Positions 48,617 through 57,587 are shown, counted from the first letter of the stretch. The stretch is DNA of 64,000 nt from Variovorax sp. EL159 (GCF_900100965.1 NZ_FMUJ01000007.1:308011-372010), one strand, 5' to 3'. Made by a program: numbers and translations. Notes: generated by a model from the letters alone, not told the origin.

Positions 48617-49030
48617 ATGAAAAACACACTTCTCTCCTGGATGCTGCTGGCCCTTTGCGCAGGCACGGCCCCCATGACCCTGGCCGCCGAGGCCACCACC
48701 ACGCCCGCCCGGCCGGGCGGCGTGGTGGGCCACGGCGTGGAAGGCCCCTTCTTCCCCGCCACGCGGCCCGCGGTCCGGCCGGTGGCATCGACCGGCGATG
48801 CGCTGCAGGCCCAGGCCGAGAGCCGCCTGAAGGCGACCTTCGATGCGGCCGATACCGGCAAGACGGGCGCCGTGACCAAGGCGCAGGCCCAACAGAGCGG
48901 CCTGGGCTACGTTGCCAACAACTTCGAGAAGATCGACGCCCACAAGACCGGCAAGGTGACCTTCGACGACGTGAAGCAGTACCTGCAGTCACAGCCACAG
49001 CCACAGCCACAGCCACAGCCACCACAGTAG
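48617..49030 (+). CDS. Small exported protein with two degenerate EF-hand-like loops and a QP repeat tail
   Basis: A 137-residue exported protein that I do not recognise by name. The signal peptide is LLSWMLLALCAGTAPMTLAA. Two 12-residue segments, DTGKTGAVTKAQ and DAHKTGKVTFDD, follow the spacing of EF-hand loops but lack several calcium ligands. The protein ends in five Gln-Pro repeats encoded by five perfect CAGCCA units. ATG 48617 is chosen because TGGGA lies upstream and the signal starts there; ATG 48605 is possible. It follows the carboxypeptidase by 59 bases. Confidence 0.7.
   Translation: MKNTLLSWMLLALCAGTAPMTLAAEATTTPARPGGVVGHGVEGPFFPATRPAVRPVASTGDALQAQAESRLKATFDAADTGKTGAVTKAQAQQSGLGYVANNFEKIDAHKTGKVTFDDVKQYLQSQPQPQPQPQPPQ
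48992..49021 (+). repeat. Five tandem CAGCCA units in a coding end
   Basis: A perfect 6-bp repeat, in frame, gives the Gln-Pro tail of the upstream protein. Slippage would add or remove QP units without a frameshift. Confidence 0.85.
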
Positions 49031-49058
49031 CGCCCGTTGCAAGGAGCGGCGGCGTGCG

Positions 49059-50570
49059 TTACTTGGCCGTCGGCATCACGAACTCCGCCCCCTTGCCGAT
49101 GCTCTCGGGCCAGCGCTGCATGACCGACTTCTGCTTGGTGTAGAAGCGCACGCCCTCTTCGCCGTAGGCGTGCATGTCGCCGAACAGGCTCTTCTTCCAG
49201 CCGCCGAAGCCGTGCCAGGCCATCGGCACCGGGATCGGCACGTTGATTCCGACCATGCCGACCTGGATGCGGCGGCTGAATTCGCGCGCCACGTTGCCGT
49301 CGCGGGTGAAGCAGCTCACGCCGTTGCCGAACTCGTGCGCGTTGACGAGGTCAATCGCGTCCTTGAAGTTGGCCACGCGCACGCAGCCGAGCACCGGGCC
49401 GAAGATTTCTTCCTTGTAGATGCGCATCTCGGGCGTGACGTGGTCGAACAGCGTGCCGCCCATCCAGAAGCCGTCGCCGCAACCGTCGCCCGCCACCTTG
49501 CCGTCGAACTGGCGGCCGTCGACCAGCAGCTTCGCGCCTTCCTTCTCGCCCTGCGCGATGTAGCCGGTGATGCGCTCGTGCGCGGCGCGCGTGACGATCG
49601 GGCCCATCTCGGCCGCGAGGTTGGTGCCGTTGAGCACCTTGAGCGTCTTGGCGCGCTCGACGAGCTTGGGCACGATCTTGTCGGCCACGTCGCCCACCAG
49701 CACCGCGACGCTGATCGCCATGCAGCGCTCGCCGGCCGAGCCGTAGCCGGCGCCGATGAGCGCATCGACGGTCTGGTCGATGTCGGCGTCGGGCATGACC
49801 ACCATGTGGTTCTTGGCGCCGCCCAGCGCCTGCACGCGCTTGCCGTGGCGTGCGCCGGTTTCGTAGATGTAGTTGGCGATGGGCGTGGAGCCGACGAAGC
49901 TGATGGCCTTGACGTCGGGGTGCTCCAGCAGCGCATCGACCGCGACCTTGTCGCCCTGCACCACGTTGAACACGCCGTCGGGCAGGCCGGCTTCCTTCAG
50001 CAGCTCGGCCATGCGCAGCGAGGCGCTCGGGTCGGTCGGGCTGGGCTTGAGCACGAAGGTGTTGCCCGCGGCGATGGCCACCGGGAACATCCACATCGGC
50101 ACCATCACCGGGAAGTTGAAAGGCGTGATGCCGGCGACCACGCCCAGCGGCTGGCGCAGCGTCCAGTTGTCGATGCCGGTGCTGACCTGGTCGGTGAAGT
50201 CGCCCTTGAGCAGTTGCGGAATGCCGCAGGCGAACTCGACGATGTCGATGCCGCGAGAGACCTCGCCCTGCGCGTCGGTGAAGACCTTGCCGTGCTCGGC
50301 GGTGATGAGATGGGCCAGCTCGTCCTTGTGCTCGTTGAGCAGCTGCAAGAACTTGAACATCACGCGGGCGCGGCGGATCGGCGGCGTGTCGGCCCAGGCC
50401 GGAAAGGCGGCCTGCGCGGCCGCCACGGCGGCCGAGACCTGCGCGGCATCGGCCAGGCCCACCTTGCCGGTGACGGCACCGGTGGCGGGGTTGGTCACGT
50501 CCTGCGTGCGGCCGGAGGTGTTGGCGGCCGGCTTGCCGGCGATGTAGTGGTCGAGGTGAACGGTGGACAT
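49059..50570 (-). CDS. mmsA: CoA-acylating methylmalonate/malonate-semialdehyde dehydrogenase
   Basis: A 503-residue aldehyde dehydrogenase of the MmsA/IolA type, converting malonate semialdehyde to acetyl-CoA (last step of inositol breakdown) or methylmalonate semialdehyde to propionyl-CoA (valine). Cys in YGSAGERCMAISVAV is the nucleophile; ITPFNFPVMVPMWMFPVAIAAGNTFVLKPS and the ending WHGFGGWKKSLFGDMHAYGEEGVRFYTKQK are diagnostic. The general-base Glu of ordinary aldehyde dehydrogenases is replaced (ALGGAKNHMVVMPDAD), as in CoA-acylating members. It is divergent from a LysR gene and near the iol genes. Confidence 0.92.
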   Translation of the reverse strand: MSTVHLDHYIAGKPAANTSGRTQDVTNPATGAVTGKVGLADAAQVSAAVAAAQAAFPAWADTPPIRRARVMFKFLQLLNEHKDELAHLITAEHGKVFTDAQGEVSRGIDIVEFACGIPQLLKGDFTDQVSTGIDNWTLRQPLGVVAGITPFNFPVMVPMWMFPVAIAAGNTFVLKPSPTDPSASLRMAELLKEAGLPDGVFNVVQGDKVAVDALLEHPDVKAISFVGSTPIANYIYETGARHGKRVQALGGAKNHMVVMPDADIDQTVDALIGAGYGSAGERCMAISVAVLVGDVADKIVPKLVERAKTLKVLNGTNLAAEMGPIVTRAAHERITGYIAQGEKEGAKLLVDGRQFDGKVAGDGCGDGFWMGGTLFDHVTPEMRIYKEEIFGPVLGCVRVANFKDAIDLVNAHEFGNGVSCFTRDGNVAREFSRRIQVGMVGINVPIPVPMAWHGFGGWKKSLFGDMHAYGEEGVRFYTKQKSVMQRWPESIGKGAEFVMPTAK

Positions 50571-50651
50571 GGGTCGGGGCTTTCGCGTGAAAGAAGAAGG
50601 GGGCGTTGCGGCAGTTTAGGCAGCGACCGCCGACGCGCATAGCCACGAGAC

Positions 50652-50680
50652 TTGAACTTATTGTTCAAAATAGCGAACAA
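50652..50680. promoter_or_regulatory. Overlapping inverted repeats between mmsA and its LysR neighbour
   Basis: TTGAAC-N5-GTTCAA at 50652-50668 is a perfect inverted repeat, and its right arm is reused in TTGTTC-N8-GAACAA at 50661-50680. The pair ends seven bases before the LysR start codon. Alternative dimer positions of this kind suit a LysR protein controlling itself and mmsA. Confidence 0.6.
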
Positions 50681-50687
50681 TGGATGC

Positions 50688-51632
50688 ATGAAACCTCAAA
50701 ATATCGAGTCGCTGTGGACGCACCTGCACTGGCTCACGGTGCTGGCGCAGCAGGGCAGCTTCACGGCCGCCGCGCTGCGCCTGGGCGTGAGCAAGGCGGC
50801 CATGAGCCAGCGCATCGCCGAGCTGGAGCGCGCGGCCGGCGCGCCATTGGTGCAGCGCACAACGCGCAGCGTGCGGCTGACCGAAGCCGGGCAACGGCTG
50901 GTGGAAGACATGCGCACGCCCTTCGAGCAGATCGCCCACAGCTTTGCCGGCGTGCGCGACCTGGCGGGCGTGCCGCGCGGGCTGGTGCGTGTCACCGCAC
51001 CGGTGGCCTTTGCGCGCCAGCAGCTGGTGCCGCGGCTGGCCGACTTCCTGCGCGCGCAGCCCGAGGTGCGGATCGAGCTCGACCTGTCGGACCGGCTCAG
51101 TTCGCTCGCCATGGAAGGCTTCGACCTCGCGATCCGGCACACGGCCTCGCCGCCCGACACGCACGTCGCCTGGACGCTGTGCGACACGCGCTCGGTGCTG
51201 GTGGCCAGCCGCGCCTACCTGCGCCGGCGCGGCACGCCGCGCGAACCGACGGCGCTGGCCGGGCACGACTGCCTGCATTACCCGCGCGCGCAGGACACGC
51301 CGACCTGGCATTTCGAGGCGCGCACGGCCTCACAGAAATCGAAGGCGCCGCGCCTCACGGTGCCGGTGTCGGGGCCGCTGGTCGCCAACAACAGCGAGGC
51401 GTTGCGCGATGCTGCGCTGACCGGCCTGGGCATCGCGCTGGTGCCCGACTTCAGCGCGCAGTCGGCGCTGCAGTCGGGCAAGCTGGTAGAGGTGCTGCCG
51501 CAATGGCGCTCGGTGGGCGCCTTCGGTGAACGGCTCTATGCGATTCGCCCCTATGCGACGCACGTGCCGCAGGCGGTGAGCGCCTTCGTCGCGTGGCTGC
51601 GGGAGGTGCTGGCCGGCGGTTTTGCGGCCTGA
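50688..51632 (+). CDS. LysR-family transcriptional regulator next to mmsA
   Basis: A 314-residue LysR-type regulator with N-terminal helix-turn-helix (HLHWLTVLAQQGSFTAAALRLGVSKAAMSQRIAELE) and an effector domain of the PcaQ/CrgA-like subgroup (FDLAIRHTASPPDTHVAWTL). The ATG at 50688 gives the standard N-terminus. It is divergent from mmsA and probably regulates it through the overlapping repeats at 50652-50680. Whether it also governs the inositol genes is unknown. Confidence 0.9.
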   Translation: MKPQNIESLWTHLHWLTVLAQQGSFTAAALRLGVSKAAMSQRIAELERAAGAPLVQRTTRSVRLTEAGQRLVEDMRTPFEQIAHSFAGVRDLAGVPRGLVRVTAPVAFARQQLVPRLADFLRAQPEVRIELDLSDRLSSLAMEGFDLAIRHTASPPDTHVAWTLCDTRSVLVASRAYLRRRGTPREPTALAGHDCLHYPRAQDTPTWHFEARTASQKSKAPRLTVPVSGPLVANNSEALRDAALTGLGIALVPDFSAQSALQSGKLVEVLPQWRSVGAFGERLYAIRPYATHVPQAVSAFVAWLREVLAGGFAA

Positions 51633-51671
51633 ACAGCCGCACAAACAGCCAGCCCCCAAACGCCGAAGAGA

Positions 51672-52721
51672 TCAGACCTTCTCGGCCTGTCCGCTGCGCA
51701 GCGAGCGCGTGATGGCCAGCCCGATGCGCGTGGCCTCCGTCGCGTCGGACAGCGTGAGCCCCAGCGCGGCCTCGCCACGGCAGGCCGCGACGAAGGCGTT
51801 CATCTCGTGCAGGAAGGCATCGCCGAAGCGCTCGAAGAAATCGCCGGTGGACGCGAAGCGCACGCCCGCGCTGTCGCTCGTCACGATCCGGTCGCGCGCC
51901 GCGTCGTGGCCGACCAGCAGCTTGCCGGCGGTGCCGATGACTTCGGTCTGCGTCTCGTGGCCGTGCGCGAAGGTGCGCGAGGCATAGAACACCGCGCGGC
52001 CACCGCCCTCGAAGTCGACCAGCGCCAGCCCGTTGTCGACGTCGCCGTGCGGCGCAAGGCCCGGGTGCATGGCGATGGTGCCGGTGGCGAAGACGCGCTC
52101 CGCGCGCGGGTTGCCGAGCATCCAGCGCGCCAGGTCGATGTCGTGCACGCTGCAGTCCATGAAGATGCCGCCGGACTGCGGCGCGTACTGCACGAAGAAG
52201 CCCGAGGGGTCGTTCATGTCGCAGGTCTGCGAGCGCACGAGAAAGGGCCGCCCGATGTCGCCGCGCCCCACGCCTTCATGGGCACGGCGGTAGCTCGGGT
52301 CGAAGCGGCGCACAAAGCCCACCATCGCGACGCGGTCCGGATGCCGTGACGCGACGGCCTCCACGCGCTCGCAGTCGGCGAGGTCGAGCGCCAGCGGCTT
52401 TTCGACGAAGACATGCTTGCCGGCTTCGAGCGCCGCAATGGTTTGCGCCGCGTGCATGGCGGTCGGCGTGACGAGCACCACGGCGTCGATGTCGGGCGCG
52501 TGGATGAAGCGGTCGAAATCGGTGGTCAGTTGCTCGACGCCGAGTTCGCTGCGCGCGGCATCGAGCTCGGCCTGCACCGGGCTGCAGGCCCAGACGAGGC
52601 GCGCATCGCGGATGCGGTGGGCGATGTTCTCGGCATGGCGCCAGCCCAGTCGGCCGAGGCCGGCGATGCCGATGCGCAGAGGAGGTTTGCGGGTGGTGGT
52701 GTTGGTCATGGCGATGCTCAT
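51672..52721 (-). CDS. Gfo/Idh/MocA-family dehydrogenase (inositol dehydrogenase-like)
   Basis: A 349-residue NAD-dependent oxidoreductase. The Rossmann motif is RIGIAGLGRLGWRH, the catalytic Lys is in FVEKPLALD, and the Asp/His pair is in GGIFMDCSVHDIDLARWML. It is paralogous to the next gene, with which it overlaps by four bases (ATGA), so they are co-translated. It may be a scyllo- or chiro-inositol dehydrogenase or a 2-oxo-inositol reductase that widens the range of inositol isomers used; this is inference from context. Confidence 0.85.
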   Translation of the reverse strand: MSIAMTNTTTRKPPLRIGIAGLGRLGWRHAENIAHRIRDARLVWACSPVQAELDAARSELGVEQLTTDFDRFIHAPDIDAVVLVTPTAMHAAQTIAALEAGKHVFVEKPLALDLADCERVEAVASRHPDRVAMVGFVRRFDPSYRRAHEGVGRGDIGRPFLVRSQTCDMNDPSGFFVQYAPQSGGIFMDCSVHDIDLARWMLGNPRAERVFATGTIAMHPGLAPHGDVDNGLALVDFEGGGRAVFYASRTFAHGHETQTEVIGTAGKLLVGHDAARDRIVTSDSAGVRFASTGDFFERFGDAFLHEMNAFVAACRGEAALGLTLSDATEATRIGLAITRSLRSGQAEKV

Positions 52722-53734
52722 TCGGAAAAGGTGACGGGCTGTCCGGTCTCGAACGAGAGTGCCGCCGCGTCGGCCAGCTTCTGTGCCGCCACGCCGTCAT
52801 GAACCGAGCAGCGGAAGCTGCCGCCCGACTGCAGTTGCTCGAAGAAGTGCGCCATCTCCAATTGGTAGGCCGCGCGGTAGCGCTCGAGGAAGAAGGGCTC
52901 CGGGTTGTCGGTGCGCACGCCGCTCGCGTCCATCTGCGTGACTTCGTGCGGCCGGTGGTTGCCGGCGGCCAGCAGGCCCTTGGCACCCAGCACCTCGAAG
53001 CGCTGGTCGTAGCCGTAGGCGGCGCGCCGCGAGGCGTTGATCTGGCACAGCCGGCCGGCCCGGGTGCGGATGCTGACCACCGCGCTGTCGATGTCGCCGA
53101 CGGCGCCGATAGCCGGATCGACCAGGCAGGCGCCGGTGGCGCTGAGCCATACGGCTTCGTCGGGGCCGGCACTGCCGTCGCCTTGGCCGAGGATCCAGCG
53201 GAACACGTCGAAATCGTGGATCAGCATGTCGCGAAAGATGCCGCCCGATTGCCGCAGGTATTCGGCGGGCGGTGCGCCCGGGTCGCGGCTGGTGATGACC
53301 AGCATCTCGGGCGAGCCGATGTCGCCGCGCTCGATGCGCGACTTGACCTCGTTGAAGGTCGGATCGAAGCGGCGCTGGAAGCCGATCATGCAGGCCACGC
53401 CCGCGGCACGCACCGCCGCCGCGCAAGCCTCGGCGCGCGGCACCGACAAGTCCACAGGCTTCTCGCAGAAGATGTGCTTGCCCGCCTGCGCGGCGCGCAG
53501 GATCAGGTCGCTGTGCGTGGTGGTGGGCGAGGTGACGACGACCACGTCGATGGCCGGATCGGCCAGCGCCGCCTCGATGGAGCTGGCCTCGGCCCCCAGG
53601 CGATGGGCCAGCGACGACGCGCTCTCGCCCACCGGATCGCTGATGTAGCGCAAGCGCACGCCCGGCAGTGCCGCGAGGTTGGTTGCATGGATGCGGCCGA
53701 TGCGGCCGGCGCCAAAGACGGCTACCTGTTTCAT
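52718..53734 (-). CDS. iolG: myo-Inositol 2-dehydrogenase
   Basis: A 338-residue Gfo/Idh/MocA dehydrogenase that oxidises myo-inositol to 2-keto-myo-inositol with NAD. VAVFGAGRIGRIHATNL binds NAD, FCEKPVDL holds the catalytic Lys, and GGIFRDMLIHDFDVFRWILG holds the Asp and His of IolG. The start MKQVAVFGAGRIG is at 53734; upstream in-frame codons add an unrelated tail. It is divergent from the inositol-type ABC importer and catabolic operon. Confidence 0.88.
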   Translation of the reverse strand: MKQVAVFGAGRIGRIHATNLAALPGVRLRYISDPVGESASSLAHRLGAEASSIEAALADPAIDVVVVTSPTTTHSDLILRAAQAGKHIFCEKPVDLSVPRAEACAAAVRAAGVACMIGFQRRFDPTFNEVKSRIERGDIGSPEMLVITSRDPGAPPAEYLRQSGGIFRDMLIHDFDVFRWILGQGDGSAGPDEAVWLSATGACLVDPAIGAVGDIDSAVVSIRTRAGRLCQINASRRAAYGYDQRFEVLGAKGLLAAGNHRPHEVTQMDASGVRTDNPEPFFLERYRAAYQLEMAHFFEQLQSGGSFRCSVHDGVAAQKLADAAALSFETGQPVTFSE

Positions 53735-53865
53735 GAGTCGGTGAAGTTCGCTGGAAAGCGGGTTGGGGGAAGAAAAAACGGCCGGGCGCCTCCCGCGCAA
53801 GGCCATGGCGATTCTGCGAAACCCCCTCCCGATTTGGAACAGGGTTTTCACTTATCTATTTATTT

Positions 53866-53904
53866 AGAAATTTCTTTGCAATTTTGATTCTTCATTTCTA
53901 GAAT
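53866..53904 (+). promoter_or_regulatory. Promoter and palindromes of the inositol operon
   Basis: TTGCAA at 53876-53881 and TAGAAT at 53899-53904 are separated by 17 bases, a good sigma-70 promoter pointing at the importer genes. A perfect palindrome AGAAATTTCT (53866-53875) abuts the -35, and TTCTAGAA (53896-53903) overlaps the -10. The stretch 53850-53907 is AT-rich against the local background. These are candidate repressor sites for the divergent iolG and importer promoters; the repressor gene is not in the window. Confidence 0.6.
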
Positions 53905-54004
53905 TTGCGTGACCGTCACACAGACGGGCCGGCCGGCGACAAACCACGCAAAAAAGCACGGCTTGCCCCAGGCAAAACCGCTCAACGCCACAGGAGACAT
54001 AGAA

Positions 54005-54970
54005 ATGAAGAACGCAACACGGCCTCTTCGCAGGGTGCTGTTCGCAGCGGCCATCGCCGCCACCCTGGCCCTACCGGCTTCGCCGGCGCTGGCCGACAAC
54101 GAGCCCGTCGCGGTGCTCTTCCACAACATGGCCGAACCCTTCTTCGTGTTCATGAACCGCGAGCTGCTGGACGAGGCCCGCAAGCTCAAGGTCAAGGTGA
54201 ACGTGGTCGACGGCCAGGCGAGTTCGCCCAAGCAAAGCGCCGATGTGTCCAACGCGTTGACCCAGGGCGTGAGCGGCATCGTCATCGCGCCGACCGACGC
54301 CAAGGCGATGGTGCCGGCCATCAACGAGATCCTTTCCGAGAACATCCCCGTCGTCACCGTCGACCGGCGCGTGGACGGCGCGAAGAAGCCCATTCCGCAT
54401 GTCGGCGCCGACAACGTGGCGGGCGGCCGGAAGATGGCGCAGTGGGTGGTGCAGAACTTTCCCGAGGGCGCGCGCATCGTCTTCCTGACGGGCCAGCCCG
54501 GCAGCAGCTCGGCCATCGACCGCGCGAAGGGCATCCACGAAGCGCTGGCCGCCGCCGGGCCCAAGTACAAGATCGTCGCGGAGCAGACCGCCAACTGGGC
54601 GCGCGACCAGGGGCTGACTGTCACGCAGAACATCCTGACCTCGCTGACCGGCAACCCGCCGCAGGTGATCATTTCCGCCAACGACGACATGGCGCTCGGC
54701 GCCGTCGAGGCGATCCAGTCGGCCGGCCTCGGCAAGCAGGGCATCAAGGTGCTGGGCTACGACGCCTCGCCCGACGCGCTGAAGAAGGTGCGCGACGGCG
54801 AGATGGCCGCCACGGTGGAGCAAAGCCCCGGCCGGCAGATCCGCACCGCGCTGCAGGTGCTGGTGGCCAACATTCGCAACAAGACGGAGATCAAGACCGT
54901 CGCCATCGAGCCGATCCTGATCACGCGCACCAACATCGCCGAGGCCGCGCGCGCCGGCGAGCTCAAGTAA
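54005..54970 (+). CDS. Sugar/inositol ABC transporter substrate-binding protein
   Basis: A 321-residue periplasmic binding protein of the ribose-type (PBP1) fold. The signal peptide is VLFAAAIAATLALPASPALA. The first ligand segment is AVLFHNMAEPFFVFMNRELLDEA, and TDAKAMVPAINEILSENIPVVTVDRRV and ISANDDMALGAVEAIQSAG line the cleft. It heads the importer operon (receptor, ATPase, permease) that leads into iolC, so myo-inositol is the likely ligand. A GGAGACA box precedes the ATG. Confidence 0.9.
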   Translation: MKNATRPLRRVLFAAAIAATLALPASPALADNEPVAVLFHNMAEPFFVFMNRELLDEARKLKVKVNVVDGQASSPKQSADVSNALTQGVSGIVIAPTDAKAMVPAINEILSENIPVVTVDRRVDGAKKPIPHVGADNVAGGRKMAQWVVQNFPEGARIVFLTGQPGSSSAIDRAKGIHEALAAAGPKYKIVAEQTANWARDQGLTVTQNILTSLTGNPPQVIISANDDMALGAVEAIQSAGLGKQGIKVLGYDASPDALKKVRDGEMAATVEQSPGRQIRTALQVLVANIRNKTEIKTVAIEPILITRTNIAEAARAGELK

Positions 54971-54980
54971 GGCACCGGCC

Positions 54981-56546
54981 ATGTCCTCCACCACTGCACT
55001 GCTATCGGTTCGCGGCGTTCGCAAATCCTTCCCGGGCGTGAAGGCGCTCGACGGCGTCCATCTCGACATCGCGCCGGGCGAAGTGCACGCGCTGCTCGGC
55101 GAGAACGGCGCGGGCAAGTCGACGCTGCTCAAGATCCTCGCGGGCGCGCAGCCGGCCGACGAAGGCACGCTCCATTTCGAGGGCCGCGCCCTGCTCGCCA
55201 CCGACACGCCGATCCAGCGGCAGCGCATGGGCATCGTCACGATCTACCAGGAGTTCAACCTGCTGCCCGCGCTGTCGGTGGCGGAGAACATGTACATCGG
55301 CCGCGAGCCGCTCAGGCACGGGCTGATCGACTGGCCGCGCATGTACGCCCGCGCGCAGGAGGTGCTGACCGACCTGAAGGTCGACCTCGATCCGCGCGCC
55401 GAGGTGCGCACGCTCAGCGTGGCCAAGCAGCAGATGGTCGAGATCGCGAAGGCGATGACGGTGCAGGCCCGGCTCATCATCATGGACGAGCCGACCGCCG
55501 CGCTGAGCGGGCGCGAGGTGGGCCAGTTGCTGGACATCATCCGCGACCTGCGTTCGCGCGGCATCGGCATCATCTACGTGTCGCACAAGCTCAACGAGGT
55601 CAAGACCATCTGCGACCGCTACACGGTGTTCCGCGATGGCCGCTACGTGACGACGGGCACGGTGGCCGATGCCAGCGTCAACGACCTGGTGCGCCAGATG
55701 GTGGGCCGCGACGTGGTCGGCGTGAAGCGCCAGGCCACGAACACGCTGGGCGAGGTGGTGCTGCGGGTCGAGGGCGTGACGCGCCTGAAGGCGGTCTCGG
55801 GCACCAGTGCCACGTCGCTGCTGAACATGTCGGTGCACGTGCGGGCCGGCGAGATCGTCGGCTTTGCCGGCCTGGTGGGCGCGGGCCGCACCGAGATGGC
55901 CCGCGTGATCTTCGGCGCCGACCCCTGCGACAGCGGCACCGTGCGGCTACGCGATGCGCTGGTGACGCTGCGCTCGCCGCGCGACGGCATCGACGCCGGC
56001 ATCGTGCTGGTGCCGGAAGACCGCAAGCAGCAGGGCTGCTTCCTGTCGCACTCGATCCGCCAGAACATGACGCTGCCCAGCCTCGGGCGCCTGAGCAAGA
56101 TGCGCTGGTTCGTCGACGAAGCGGCCGAGACGCGGCTGATCGAGGAGTACCGCCGCAAGCTGTCGATCAAGATGTCCAGCGACAAGGTGACCATCGGCAC
56201 GCTGTCGGGCGGCAACCAGCAGAAGGTGCTGCTGGCGCGCTCGATGGCGCTGAACCCGAAGGTGCTGATCGTCGACGAGCCCACGCGGGGCATCGACGTG
56301 GGGGCCAAGGCCGAGGTGCACCAGGTGCTGTTCGACATGGCGGCCCAGGGGGTCGCGGTGATCGTCATCTCTTCGGAGCTGCCCGAGGTGATGGCCGTGA
56401 GCGACCGCATCGTGACCTTCATGAACGGCGTGATCACGGGCTCGACGCCCGGCGGCGAAGCCACCGAAGAGCAGCTCATGCGCCTGATGGCGCTCGGCGA
56501 GGACGCGCCGCAAGAGGCTGCGCTGCCAAGCGCGCTCGCCGCCTGA
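54981..56546 (+). CDS. Sugar ABC transporter ATPase with two nucleotide-binding domains
   Basis: A 521-residue duplicated ATPase of the RbsA/MglA/IatA type. The first domain has a full Walker A GENGAGKSTLLK, signature-like LSVAKQQMVEIAKAM and Walker B LIIMDEPTAALSG. The second domain has a degenerate P-loop (GFAGLVGAGRTEMARVI) with LSGGNQQKVLLARSM and VLIVDEPTRGIDVGAK, as usual in this family. It begins 10 bases after the receptor gene and powers the inositol-type importer. Confidence 0.93.
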   Translation: MSSTTALLSVRGVRKSFPGVKALDGVHLDIAPGEVHALLGENGAGKSTLLKILAGAQPADEGTLHFEGRALLATDTPIQRQRMGIVTIYQEFNLLPALSVAENMYIGREPLRHGLIDWPRMYARAQEVLTDLKVDLDPRAEVRTLSVAKQQMVEIAKAMTVQARLIIMDEPTAALSGREVGQLLDIIRDLRSRGIGIIYVSHKLNEVKTICDRYTVFRDGRYVTTGTVADASVNDLVRQMVGRDVVGVKRQATNTLGEVVLRVEGVTRLKAVSGTSATSLLNMSVHVRAGEIVGFAGLVGAGRTEMARVIFGADPCDSGTVRLRDALVTLRSPRDGIDAGIVLVPEDRKQQGCFLSHSIRQNMTLPSLGRLSKMRWFVDEAAETRLIEEYRRKLSIKMSSDKVTIGTLSGGNQQKVLLARSMALNPKVLIVDEPTRGIDVGAKAEVHQVLFDMAAQGVAVIVISSELPEVMAVSDRIVTFMNGVITGSTPGGEATEEQLMRLMALGEDAPQEAALPSALAA

Positions 56547-56582
56547 GATGAACCCCTCGATTCGCCCCGCAAGGAGACACCC

Positions 56583-57587
56583 ATGACCCCCACCACCGCC
56601 ACGGTCGAGGCGCGCAAGCCGCGCAGCTTCGATCTCGTGGGCTTCCTCGAAAAATACGGCGTGCTGCTGTTCCTGGTGCTGCTGATCCTGCTGTTCGCCA
56701 CGCAGAACCCGCGCTTCCTGTCCACGCGGAACGTCTTCAACATCCTCACCGAAGTGTCGATCTACGGGATCATGGCGGTCGGCATGACCGGCGTGATCCT
56801 CACGGGCGGCGTCGACCTGGCGGTCGGCTCGCTGCTGGCCTTCGCCGGCATGTGCGCCGCGGCCGTGGTGATGGCGCTCGGCGGCACCTTCCCGCTGAGC
56901 TGGCTGGTCGCCCTGCTGGTGGCCTGCGGCGTCGGCATGGCGGCGGGCTACCTGCACGGCAAGACCATCACCAAGCTGAACGTGCCGCCGTTCATCGTCA
57001 CGCTGGGCGGCATGACGATCTGGCGCGGCGCCACGCTGATCCTGAACGACGGCGGCCCGATCAGCGGCTTCGACGAAAGCTTTCGCTGGTGGGGGCGCGG
57101 CGACGTGCTCGGCATTCCAGTGCCGGTGCTGGTGTTCGCGGTGGTGGCCGGCGCTGGCTACGTGACGCTGCGCTACACCCGCTACGGCCGCTCGATCTAC
57201 GCCGTGGGCGGCAACCCCGAAGCGGCGCGCCTGTCGGGCCTGAACGTCAAGGGCATTCTGGTGAGCGTGTACCTGCTCGTCGGCCTGCTGGCCGGCTTGA
57301 GCGGCTTCCTGCTCGCGGCGCGCCTGGGCTCCGCCGAGGCGGTGGCCGGCATTTCCTACGAGCTGCGCGTGATCGCCGCGGTGGTGATCGGCGGCACCAG
57401 CCTCTTCGGAGGCCTGGGCGGCGTGGGCGGAACCATCATCGGCTCGCTGCTGCTGGGCGTGCTGCTCAACGGCCTCGTGATGCTGAACGTATCGGCCTAC
57501 TACCAGCAGGTGGTGATCGGCGTGATCATCGTCATCGCGGTGGCCTTCGACACCTATGCCAAATCGCGCCGCGGCGGCAAGCACTGA
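56583..57587 (+). CDS. Sugar ABC transporter permease (RbsC/IatP-like)
   Basis: A 334-residue permease with about ten membrane segments. The family motifs GVILTGGVDLAVGSLLAFAGM, NVPPFIVTLGGMTIWRGATLI, YAVGGNPEAARLSGLNV and AVVIGGTSLFGGLGGVGGT are clear. It completes the importer with the two preceding genes. An AAGGAGA box lies just before the ATG. Confidence 0.93.
   Translation: MTPTTATVEARKPRSFDLVGFLEKYGVLLFLVLLILLFATQNPRFLSTRNVFNILTEVSIYGIMAVGMTGVILTGGVDLAVGSLLAFAGMCAAAVVMALGGTFPLSWLVALLVACGVGMAAGYLHGKTITKLNVPPFIVTLGGMTIWRGATLILNDGGPISGFDESFRWWGRGDVLGIPVPVLVFAVVAGAGYVTLRYTRYGRSIYAVGGNPEAARLSGLNVKGILVSVYLLVGLLAGLSGFLLAARLGSAEAVAGISYELRVIAAVVIGGTSLFGGLGGVGGTIIGSLLLGVLLNGLVMLNVSAYYQQVVIGVIIVIAVAFDTYAKSRRGGKH

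Noticed and set aside
49059..50570. Ordinary NAD-dependent benzaldehyde/succinate-semialdehyde-type dehydrogenase
   Set aside because: The general-base Glu position is changed and the C-terminal WHGFGGWKKSLFGD block is specific to the MmsA/IolA CoA-acylating group.
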